DNA of 47,323 nucleotides, from NCBI GenBank assembly GCA_017405115.1, contig JAFRBA010000188.1, positions 1 through 47,323 of the forward strand, read 5' to 3'. Positions 41,572 to 47,323 of the stretch are shown here, one piece after another (position 1 is the first letter of the stretch; each line of letters opens with the position of its first letter). Below the pieces are notes generated by a model. That model was not told the origin of the DNA, did no database searches, and saw only the letters and a program-made list of their open reading frames with translations. The position numbers and the translations under genes are program-made. The stretch is from Kiritimatiellia bacterium (GTDB taxonomy: Bacteria; Verrucomicrobiota; Kiritimatiellia; RFP12; UBA1067).

Positions 41572-42230
41572 ACGTCACTCCTTTCAACGAAATCCCGGAT
41601 CAGCGGCTGATCATTCTTTCCGGGGAACGGACGGTGCAGGGCGAACGTCATCGCCGCGCCGTATTCGGGGCCGAGAAACCGCTGCTCGAAACCAAACGTG
41701 CCAAGTCCGAGATATATCCACGGCAAGTCGAAATCGTCGCACAGATGCGCCATGACTCGCTTCGCCTCCGCGAACTCGTCCGGCGTGTCCATGCGCGCGA
41801 CGAGCTTTGCAACATCTGCACCTGCATCACGTTGACGCCGGAATATCTTCATTGCTTCGTCGAATGGCGCAGACCGGTCAAGCAGATGTTCGCTGACAAT
41901 CACCTTCGCGCCGCGTTCCTTCGCCGCCGCAACTGCGGACGCGGAGACATCGACATACGCTGCGCCGCAGGCTGCGGCTTCCATCATCGGCCCGTCAATC
42001 GGCGGCAGACGCTTAGAATCCGAAAGGTAGTAGCAGCAGAACGAGACTGGCACGGCAACACATTCCACGAGCTTTCGATACGTGTCAGCCGTCAATGATC
42101 CCTTCGGCATTTCGCTCAGGTCGAAGATGACGGCATCCGCGCCATCGGCGACGCCAAGACGCGCCTCTTCCGCCGCTTCATCAGACGTTCGCTCCCGGAC
42201 AAGTGCAGATATTATCGTCTTGCTCTTCAC
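41568..42230 (-). CDS. Type I 3-dehydroquinate dehydratase-like Schiff-base enzyme (catabolic paralogue)
   Basis: Read from GTG at 42230 (AGAGAGG 8 nt before; begins V/M-K-S-K-T-I-I-S-A-L-V as in AroD) it has 220 residues, the AroD size. An upstream GTG at 42275 would add residues encoded by a TCTCTGCG repeat and overlap the SDR stop. AroD landmarks align in order: D-A-V-I-F-D-L, V-S-F-C-C-Y-Y, Y-V-D-V, K-V-I-V-S-E-H (catalytic His), G-A-D-V-A-K-L-V (Schiff-base Lys) and L-G-L-G-T-F-G...M-T-F-A-L...P-F-P-G-K. The R residues that bind the quinate carboxylate are not conserved (D-L-S-E for E-x-R-x-D). With AroQ present for shikimate synthesis and RhaT/dehydrogenases around it, a role on a keto-sugar acid is inferred. 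Confidence 0.75.
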   Translation of the reverse strand: MKSKTIISALVRERTSDEAAEEARLGVADGADAVIFDLSEMPKGSLTADTYRKLVECVAVPVSFCCYYLSDSKRLPPIDGPMMEAAACGAAYVDVSASAVAAAKERGAKVIVSEHLLDRSAPFDEAMKIFRRQRDAGADVAKLVARMDTPDEFAEAKRVMAHLCDDFDLPWIYLGLGTFGFEQRFLGPEYGAAMTFALHRPFPGKNDQPLIRDFVERSDV

Positions 42231-42240
42231 GCCAAACACC

Positions 42241-42264
42241 TCTCTGCGTCTCTGCGTTAAAAAA
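42241..42264. repeat. TCTCTGCG tandem element at the dehydroquinase-like gene start
   Basis: TCTCTGCG occurs twice head to tail followed by TTAAAAAA. This class of short repeat is usually intergenic. It falls between the SDR stop (42272) and the preferred GTG (42230). A degenerate relative (TTGCGCCTCGGCGTTAAAAA) is near 47115-47134. Confidence 0.5.
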
Positions 42265-42271
42265 CCCATCC

Positions 42272-43036
42272 TCACATGTCGCAGTTGTGAGGGCCCAGGA
42301 TGCGTCCGCCGTCAACCGGCATGTCTACGCCAGTCATATAGGCGGCGGTATCGGACGCGAGGAACAAAATCGCGCGGGCGATGTCGTCTGGCGATCCGCT
42401 CCAGCCCACCCACGTTCCGTCGTGCGGCCCAACGGTCTTCAGAATCATGCCCGGCGACACGCTGTTCACCGTGATGCCGCTCTTGGCGTTCTCCATCGCC
42501 AGCGTCTCGGTAAGCTCGATTACCGCAGCCTTGCATGCCGCATAGTCAGCGTATCCCGGAAGCCCCACTTCTCCGGCTATGGAGCCAAGGTTGACGATTC
42601 GCCCGTACTTGCGCTCCGCCATGTGCGGAATGACGGCCTGAAGACAGTGGACGACACCGTAGAAATTGATGTCTACCAGACGTTTGATCTCGTCGATGGG
42701 CATATCCTCGAACCGCTGGCGTCCCACAACGTCGCGATGCTCCCACACGCCCGCGTTGTTGACGAGGATGTCGATCTTCCCGAAATCGGCGAGTATTCTG
42801 CCGAACGTCTCGCGCACGGCCTCACGGTCTGTGACGTCCTGCGCGTATGCGCGAATGTCGAAACCTCGCTCCTTCAGAGGCGCGATGCGCGATTCAACGG
42901 TCTCTACTGAAATGTCCGTCGCCGCGATCTTCACTCCGGCCTCGCAGAACATCCGGCATGTCGCAAGGCCGATGTTGCCGGCCGCACCAGTCACGACCGC
43001 CACGCGGTCGTCGAACTTCAATGTCACTTCACTCAT
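42272..43036 (-). CDS. Short-chain dehydrogenase/reductase (SDR)
   Basis: From the ATG at 43036, overlapping the rhaT stop as ATGA, the protein has 254 residues. It has the classical SDR pattern: V-T-G-A-A-G-N-I-G near 16 (NAD motif), N-N-A-G-V near 90, catalytic Ser (G-S-I-A-G), Tyr and Lys (Y-A-D-Y-A-A-C-K) near 145-160, and S-P-G-M-I. It probably oxidises a sugar or sugar acid (by analogy, L-rhamnose 1-dehydrogenase or a 2-keto-3-deoxy-rhamnonate dehydrogenase); direction and substrate are inferred only from context. Confidence 0.88.
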   Translation of the reverse strand: MSEVTLKFDDRVAVVTGAAGNIGLATCRMFCEAGVKIAATDISVETVESRIAPLKERGFDIRAYAQDVTDREAVRETFGRILADFGKIDILVNNAGVWEHRDVVGRQRFEDMPIDEIKRLVDINFYGVVHCLQAVIPHMAERKYGRIVNLGSIAGEVGLPGYADYAACKAAVIELTETLAMENAKSGITVNSVSPGMILKTVGPHDGTWVGWSGSPDDIARAILFLASDTAAYMTGVDMPVDGGRILGPHNCDM

Positions 43037-44061
43037 GATGCTTTCCCCATCGAGATTATCGAAAACGCCGTGAGCAAAACAAATATGCCGCCGACAAGAT
43101 ACACTTTCGTTTTCCAACTCGTGCCCTTCCACTCGCCAGAGAAGACGCCGAACATGGTCGAGAAGAACACAGTAGAGGACATCACGACTGCGAAGGAGAT
43201 GTAGCGCATGTCGCCCATAAGAGGTTCGCCCACCTTCATCATCGTGGCGCTCATTGCCCAGACGATGCCCGCGAGCGCGGCGAAAAACCAGTTCATTCCG
43301 CCGCCCCTGAACTCGCCGAGCGATCCCTGGCGCCAGCCCTTCGCAAGACAGTACGCGGCGTTGACGAGAAAGCCGCCGCCGAGAACAAGGGACTGCACGG
43401 GAAGCCCGCGCCAGCGCGACGCGGTTCCGGCGGCCAGCGCGGCAGACTCAAGATCTATTCCGCCCTGGAGTCCAAAGTTCATTCCGGCAGACATGAGACC
43501 GGAGAAAACAGCAATCCAAATGCCTTTCTTGAAATCAAACTCCGCAACGGCCTTTCGCGCCGCCTCGCCTGTCAGTTCGCGGCTCTTGCGATGCCCCGCC
43601 GCGCCGACAAACGCAATGCCCACAAGCGTCGCCACGACGCCGGCGAGCGTAAGCACGGCATGGGCGTCTTTCACGAGGTCGGCGGCATGGCCAGACGCTA
43701 TCGGCGGAACGAGCGTCCCGACGGACGAGCAGATTCCGCATCCTATGGCGAGCCCGAGTCCGATTCCAAGATAGCGGATCATCAGCCCCCACGTAAGGCC
43801 GCCAACGCCCCACATCATACCGAACAGTGCACAGCGGACAACAATCTTCGGCGAGACTGACGAATAGACGCCAAACAGATCCGGCACAAACTCAAGAGAC
43901 AGGGCAAGAGGAAGTGCGACCATCCCGGCAACGGCATAGACGAGCCAATATGTCTCGTAAGCCCACCCCTTTACGCGGCGAAGCGGCACGGCAAAGAGCG
44001 CACCGCATAGCCCGCCAAAGGCGAAGCAAAAAGTTCCCAGCAATGGAGCAGATTCATTCAT
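43033..44061 (-). CDS. rhaT: RhaT-type L-rhamnose/proton symporter
   Basis: A 342-residue membrane protein with ten hydrophobic segments of the drug/metabolite-transporter type. It carries RhaT-specific stretches: W-G-V-G-G-L-T-W-G-L-M-I-R-Y-L-G-I-G-L-G near 90, G-T-L-V-P-P-I near 120, K-G-I-W-I-A-V-F-S-G-L-M-S-A near 185 and N-W-F-F-A-A-L-A-G near 255. Inner membrane, uptake of L-rhamnose or a related 6-deoxyhexose such as L-fucose or L-lyxose. First gene of the operon, 7 nt from a -10 (TATCAT), with the same upstream box as the glycosidase operon. Confidence 0.9.
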   Translation of the reverse strand: MNESAPLLGTFCFAFGGLCGALFAVPLRRVKGWAYETYWLVYAVAGMVALPLALSLEFVPDLFGVYSSVSPKIVVRCALFGMMWGVGGLTWGLMIRYLGIGLGLAIGCGICSSVGTLVPPIASGHAADLVKDAHAVLTLAGVVATLVGIAFVGAAGHRKSRELTGEAARKAVAEFDFKKGIWIAVFSGLMSAGMNFGLQGGIDLESAALAAGTASRWRGLPVQSLVLGGGFLVNAAYCLAKGWRQGSLGEFRGGGMNWFFAALAGIVWAMSATMMKVGEPLMGDMRYISFAVVMSSTVFFSTMFGVFSGEWKGTSWKTKVYLVGGIFVLLTAFSIISMGKAS

Positions 44062-44068
44062 GTCCGCT

Positions 44069-44116
44069 ATGATAGCACAACAGCGGACTTTGCGGAAGAG
44101 CTTTATATAACGGTTT
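44069..44116 (-). promoter_or_regulatory. rhaT promoter with AAACCGTTATATAAAGCT box
   Basis: The minus-strand -10 TATCAT (44069-44074) lies 7 nt from the rhaT ATG. The 18-bp box (44099-44116) starts 24 bp upstream, identical in sequence and spacing to 38128-38145. The box begins 5 nt after the stop of the GntR/LacI-type regulator gene, its likely ligand-responsive controller. Confidence 0.75.
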
Positions 44117-44121
44117 CTGCG

Positions 44122-45225
44122 TTACCGCGCTGTCGATCCGCGGACGACCAGCTGGGCGGCGAGCATGATGCGCCGCTTCTCTGCTTCGGGATTGTCAAAC
44201 CGCCAGAGAAGCGTCTCGAATGCGGCGCGGGCGATGTCCCTGCACGGCTGATGCACTGTCGTGAGCGCAGGCGAAACGATCGTGGCGATGTCGACATCGT
44301 TCACGCCCGTCACAAGAACGTCCTGCGGACATCTTTTCCCGATCTTCCTCAGTAGATTCAGCACATGCGCCGCGACAAGGTCGCTTGTGCAGACGACTGC
44401 ATCCGGCATAGAACCCTTCCATCGGCGCGACATGAGGACTTCATCGCTCTGCCACACATACTGCCCCGTCAGTTTCGCGCCGCGCTTCATGGCAATCGCA
44501 GAAACAAGTCCATCAAGTCTCCGCCTGACGTTGTCGTTCATGACAGACCATGTGACGAATACGATCTTCTTCGCTCCGCGTTCGATTACATGCCGCCCGG
44601 CGAACTGTCCGATTTCAAAGTTGTCGACACCAACGAAATCAAATCGATCTTCACAAGGTGTGGCCTCGACGTCGGCGTCAAGTATGACAACTGGGATGTC
44701 GGCAGACTTGAATATGCGAAGCACCTCCCAGTTCGTCTTCAAAGCGTCGTCGCCGAAATCGACTGGGTGGAACACGACGCCAGACACCTTGTCAGACACC
44801 ATTCGCCGGGCAGTCGCGACAACTACCGAATGCACCTTGTCGGAGCGGACCGACGAGATGTCGGCAAAATCTACGGAAACTCCTTTTTCCAGGCAGAGAC
44901 GCGAAAACTCCTGGCAGATCGGGGGAAATATCTCCACTTGCTTCAACATCGGCACTATGAGGCCAATGGACGTCATCCTACGCGCGACAAACGTGCCAAC
45001 GCCATTGCGGGACTTGACGAGCCGCATCTGCTTCAGGGATTCAATCGCCTTGACCGCCGTGAGATGCGACACTCCGAACCGGCGGCATATCATCTTCACG
45101 GACGGAAACGCAGAACCTGGCGCGTACTTGCCGGAAAGCACGTCCTCACGCAGCGTGTCGGCCACCTCGCGGTACTTGGGAAGTCCGCCTGAATCCTCAA
45201 CAACATCTGACCTTACCGTTCGCAT
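44122..45225 (-). CDS. GntR-type HTH / LacI-type sensor regulator of the rhaT operon
   Basis: About 367 residues. The winged helix is at ~15-80 (P-K-Y-R-E-V-A-D-T-L-R-E-D-V-L-S-G-K-Y-A-P-G-S-A-F-P-S-V, G-V-G-T-F-V-A). A LacI-type sensor starts at ~90 (I-G-L-I-V-P-M, F-V-G-V-D-N-F-E-I-G-Q-F-A-G-R-H-V, P-D-A-V-V-C-T-S-D-L-V-A-A-H-V, V-H-Q-P). The ATG at 45225 is preferred over 45234 because the -10 TATAAT covers 45233-45238. It is upstream of rhaT on the same strand. It resembles the sugar-responsive AraR architecture; the effector is likely the sugar imported by RhaT. Confidence 0.87.
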   Translation of the reverse strand: MRTVRSDVVEDSGGLPKYREVADTLREDVLSGKYAPGSAFPSVKMICRRFGVSHLTAVKAIESLKQMRLVKSRNGVGTFVARRMTSIGLIVPMLKQVEIFPPICQEFSRLCLEKGVSVDFADISSVRSDKVHSVVVATARRMVSDKVSGVVFHPVDFGDDALKTNWEVLRIFKSADIPVVILDADVEATPCEDRFDFVGVDNFEIGQFAGRHVIERGAKKIVFVTWSVMNDNVRRRLDGLVSAIAMKRGAKLTGQYVWQSDEVLMSRRWKGSMPDAVVCTSDLVAAHVLNLLRKIGKRCPQDVLVTGVNDVDIATIVSPALTTVHQPCRDIARAAFETLLWRFDNPEAEKRRIMLAAQLVVRGSTAR

Positions 45226-45232
45226 GCCGCGC

Positions 45233-45251
45233 ATTATACCGCAAACTGCGG
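45233..45251 (-). promoter_or_regulatory. Regulator promoter with CCGCA-N3-TGCGG palindrome
   Basis: The -10 TATAAT (45233-45238) directly adjoins the palindrome CCGCAAACTGCGG (45239-45251), a plausible autorepression site. The -10 lies 7 nt from the ATG at 45225. Between 45252 and 45421 I see only a twice-repeated TCATCCCCGCCGC (45280-45292, 45310-45322) and no gene. Confidence 0.5.
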
Positions 45252-45421
45252 AGGAAAAGCAACTGCCTGCCCACTTCCCTCATCCCCGCCGCGCATCCGC
45301 GCCAGTCCTTCATCCCCGCCGCATTCGCCCATGACCAAATGCGCAGAAGGTTTTTACCTGTATTGTTCGGCACGACGCCATGGATGCGTGGCAGCCCATT
45401 CCTTGATGTATCTCTCGCCTA

Positions 45422-46225
45422 TCATACGTCATCCGCCTCAACTTCCGCATTAACGCATATCTTCCAGCGTTCGTCCCGGCTCTTCGCCTCAGACGATGAT
45501 CGCAGGCTCAATGGGACGAAATGCGGCGCTTTGCATGTGCGTACCCATTCATGGTAAATAACCTCTCCCTGCAATTCATTTCTCAAGACCCTTTCGACAA
45601 CGTACCCAAGACGCTGTATTGCCGAATCCTTGCAAACGGCGAATGCGCCCTCGGAAGCATGGCTAAAATCACATGATTCAAGAAGTTCGCTCAACACGGT
45701 CGCAGCGACGGAAAGCCCCCCTATCCTCTGCTCATATTGAACGAGTTCGACAGCCGTCAGTTCCGCGCTGGAATAGCGCACATCACCTGCCTCGCCCTTT
45801 TTCGACTTTATCAAGTGCTCGGGGATTTTCGGACGCACAATCCATTCAACATCGCGTCTTTCTCGGGTACCAGCAAACAGGCGCTTGCCGTCGATCGTGA
45901 CAAAATCTACCTGCGGTCGCTGATGAGCCGCCCCCCAGAATGTTGCCGCACTGAGAAGACTAAAATAGTAGTTACGATGCACACTCTTCATGAAGTCATC
46001 CATGTAGAATGTAGGCGGAACCCCGCCACGTCGCACATATTCTGGTGGCAGAATCACATAGAAGCCACGGTAGGGGGAGCATATGCGCGACGACTTCCGC
46101 AAACGGTTCAGCGAATTCTTTGCGACCTGACAGGATAATTCGGGAACAGCGGATCGCAACTCTTCAAAAGTGAAGAATCGTCCACCAAACATTTCCTTCT
46201 CTCTTACCCACTCTCTAATTGACAT
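45422..46225 (-). CDS. AbiEi-family antitoxin-like protein, unpaired
   Basis: A 267-residue protein. The N-terminal winged helix (R-F-F-T-F-E-E-L-R-S-A-V-P...N-S-L-N-R-L-R-K) and the central Y-R-G-F-Y-V-I-L-P-P-E-Y, Y-Y-F-S-L-L-S-A-A-T-F-W-G-A-A-H-Q-R-P and R-Y-S-S-A-E-L-T-A-V-E-L-V match AbiEi antitoxins, which repress their operon and counter an AbiEii nucleotidyltransferase. No AbiEii follows: only 187 bp separate its stop from the next gene. The DNA looks more AT-rich than the neighbours, suggesting transfer. It may be an orphan antitoxin or regulator. Confidence 0.75.
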   Translation of the reverse strand: MSIREWVREKEMFGGRFFTFEELRSAVPELSCQVAKNSLNRLRKSSRICSPYRGFYVILPPEYVRRGGVPPTFYMDDFMKSVHRNYYFSLLSAATFWGAAHQRPQVDFVTIDGKRLFAGTRERRDVEWIVRPKIPEHLIKSKKGEAGDVRYSSAELTAVELVQYEQRIGGLSVAATVLSELLESCDFSHASEGAFAVCKDSAIQRLGYVVERVLRNELQGEVIYHEWVRTCKAPHFVPLSLRSSSEAKSRDERWKICVNAEVEADDV

Positions 46226-46285
46226 TAGTCTTTCTTGCCATGTAAGTAACCGCTTTTAGATTACCTACTCGTCCTTTTGGTGAGC

Positions 46286-46348
46286 ATTGTATCATATTCT
46301 GTGCGCATCGGTCAACCGTTCGGTGTTTTGTGGCGATTCCGTTCGGTG
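46286..46348 (-). promoter_or_regulatory. AbiEi promoter with CACCGAAC direct repeats
   Basis: Minus-strand -10 candidates TATGAT/TACAAT lie at 46286-46296. Two CACCGAAC copies (complement GTTCGGTG at 46318-46325 and 46341-46348) are spaced 23 bp and begin 21 bp upstream of the -10, as expected for an autoregulatory site. Confidence 0.45.
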
Positions 46349-46376
46349 ATTTGAGACAACCATGGATAACAAATTT

Positions 46377-46401
46377 TGGGCCCCCGCGAAAGGCCCATTT
46401 T
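46377..46401 (+). terminator. Hairpin TGGGCC...GGCCCA followed by TTTT
   Basis: Six-base arms (46377-46382 and 46392-46397) enclose a 9-nt loop, then TTTT. It could end plus-strand transcription or mark the edge of the element that contains CACTGATA at 46402-46409. Confidence 0.35.
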
Positions 46402-46410
46402 CACTGATAG

Positions 46411-46982
46411 ATTTTCGATGCGATTTTCGCCGCGTTTCACGACTTCTTATGTCATGGTCAATTCGCACCCGTCCCCGTCATCGAACTGCTGTGCAACTCA
46501 TCGCGTCCGACGCTCACCAGCATAAAGCCGGATCATGAGGGACTAGGACGTTTCGGAGCGAGGATTCTCGACTGCATGATGGCCAGGCGCAAGGTGCCGA
46601 AGAGCATCCCCGCACACGTCAAGAGCCTCGGAGTGGTCGAACGCGACTCTACCCGTACCGTCCCGCCGGCTACATCATGCGCGAAGCTCTTGCCTACATC
46701 CGCTCCAACGCCGCAAAAGGCATAGACGTTAACGATGTAGTAAAACATATAGGCGTCTCCAGACGGCTTCTTTATCTGCGCTTTCAGCAGATGAACGGAA
46801 AGTCGATACACGAGACCATACTTGACACTCGACTTGAAGTCGCAAAGCATAAATTGAAGCAGACAACAGCACCTCTCTCCCAGATTGCCGCAGAGAGTGG
46901 TTTTTCGTCGGCAAATCGGCTGTCGCATCTCTTCTTCGAACGATTCAACATCTATCCAAGCGACTTTCGCAAACATCAATGA
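46411..46982 (+). pseudogene. XylR-type (LacI sensor + AraC HTH) regulator, 5'-truncated and frameshifted
   Basis: Frame one (46411 to about 46665) encodes the end of a LacI-type sensor: A-I-F-A-A-F-H-D-F-L-C-H-G, V-I-E-L-L-C-N-S-S-R-P-T-L-T-S-I-K-P-D-H-E-G-L-G, L-D-C-M-M and the XylR hallmark L-G-V-V-E-R-D-S-T. After a one-base loss near 46661-46668, another frame gives P-A-G-Y-I-M-R-E-A-L-A-Y-I-R and a complete AraC DNA-binding domain (about 100 residues, ending at 46982: I-G-V-S-R-R-L-L-Y-L-R-F, A-A-E-S-G-F-S-S-A-N-R-L-S-H-L-F). About 250 N-terminal residues are gone. The C-terminal part from the ATG at 46677 might still be made as an isolated DNA-binding domain. Confidence 0.8.
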
Positions 46983-47019
46983 AAAAATGCCAAAAATCCG
47001 TTGTCCCCTGCGAATTCCT

Positions 47020-47045
47020 AGACCACTTATTATAATAAGTGGTCT
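47020..47045. promoter_or_regulatory. 26-bp perfect palindrome
   Basis: AGACCACTTATTA (47020-47032) is followed immediately by its exact reverse complement (47033-47045). The AT-rich centre and lack of a U tract argue for a protein-binding site or recombination site rather than a terminator. It lies 38 bp after the XylR-type pseudogene. The rest of 46983-47150 holds no gene. Confidence 0.5.
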
Positions 47046-47150
47046 GGCAACAAGGCAATCGGAGGAGAGTCACCTGCCCCTTCTACACCTCTTACACGGC
47101 TAATCTCTGCATCGTTGCGCCTCGGCGTTAAAAACGGCATTCCGCGGACT

Positions 47151-47323
47151 TCACCTCGATGATGGCGGTCGGGAAGCCGCAGTGCGCTCGCGGCGCCAGT
47201 TGCGCCAGTAGAGCGCCAGGTCGACCATGACAAGGAGCATGAGGACGCCTGTGGGGTCAGGCCGCGAAAGCCATGTAAAGCGGGTCTTTGCGCGTTTCGG
47301 CGGGATATAAACCTGCTGGGGAA
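47151..47323 (-). CDS. C-terminal part of an unknown membrane protein, runs off the right edge
   Basis: The minus-strand frame ending at the TGA of 47151-47153 is open to the window end and reads P-Q-Q-V-Y-I-P-P-K-R-A-K-T-R-F-T-W-L-S-R-P-D-P-T-G, then a membrane segment V-L-M-L-L-V-M-V-D-L-A-L-Y-W, and a basic tail R-N-W-R-R-E-R. It looks like a genuine protein C-terminus with one inner-membrane helix and a positive cytoplasmic end. No family recognised; the rest is beyond the window. Confidence 0.5.
   Translation of the reverse strand, partial: PQQVYIPPKRAKTRFTWLSRPDPTGVLMLLVMVDLALYWRNWRRERTAASRPPSSR

Noticed and set aside
45252..45421. Truncated AbiEii toxin downstream of AbiEi
   Set aside because: No frame in this 170-bp gap shows nucleotidyltransferase motifs.

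Overview
The window looks like a piece of a Gram-negative, GC-rich, polysaccharide-degrading anaerobe of the Kiritimatiellota (Verrucomicrobia/PVC) type. This is inferred from three things: BamA, Skp and LpxD (outer membrane and lipid A) are present; signal-peptide glycosidases of families GH106, GH92, GH26, GH43, GH95 and DUF5107 are dense; and there is a secreted non-catalytic SUMF1-fold protein. No rRNA, tRNA or CRISPR array was recognised.

Layout. 1-0.6 kb: a partial REP-associated transposase (RAYT) followed by GGGGACAGTCCCC palindromes and a tandem array that cuts off a GH2 gene. 0.6-12.2 kb: a saccharolytic island with a GH2 stub, a 1622-aa GH106-GH43-GH106 fusion, a divergent AraC regulator, a DUF5107-TPR protein, a GH43 and a GH95 pseudogene. 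Three promoters in this island carry the same TACCC-N4-GGGTA palindrome exactly 23 bp from the -10 hexamer. 12.2-12.9 kb: a RelBE-type toxin-antitoxin pair. 13.0-18.9 kb: housekeeping core (trmD; skp-lpxD-aroQ; bamA; folE). 19.1-25.0 kb: a GntR/LacI-type regulator coupled to an ATPase, and a GH42-like protein with a frameshifted signal peptide. 25.1-28.7 kb: acyl-CoA ligase, stand-alone IMP cyclohydrolase, DUF4143 ATPase. 28.8-38.1 kb: YhhN-DUF998 membrane protein and an operon SUMF1-like / unknown secreted / GH26 / GH92 / GH106. 38.5-45.2 kb: a tightly coupled operon rhaT / SDR / type I dehydroquinase-like / Gfo-Idh-MocA / two MDR dehydrogenases, preceded by a GntR/LacI-type regulator. 45.4-47.3 kb: a lone AbiEi-like protein, a decayed XylR-type regulator and the 3' end of an unknown membrane protein.

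How the genes work together. The rhamnose-transporter operon and the secreted glycosidase operon (which contains a GH106 rhamnosidase) share an 18-bp box, AAACCGTTATATAAAGCT, at an identical 24-bp distance from the -10. The simplest reading is that one regulator co-expresses enzymes that release a 6-deoxysugar outside the cytoplasm and an importer plus intracellular redox/lyase enzymes that consume it. The intracellular set is not the textbook rhaBAD pathway: it pairs a RhaT-type symporter with a Schiff-base dehydroquinase homologue, while a separate AroQ in the same window already covers the shikimate step. This is the best candidate for an undescribed pathway.

Many genes, including trmD and several glycosidases, have an extended -10 (TGnTATAAT) ending only 6-7 nt before the start codon, which suggests leaderless mRNAs. 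Several pseudogenes (GH2, GH95, XylR, DUF3800-like, an MDR tail) show the island is being remodelled. All calls were made by reading translations and motifs; no database search was run.
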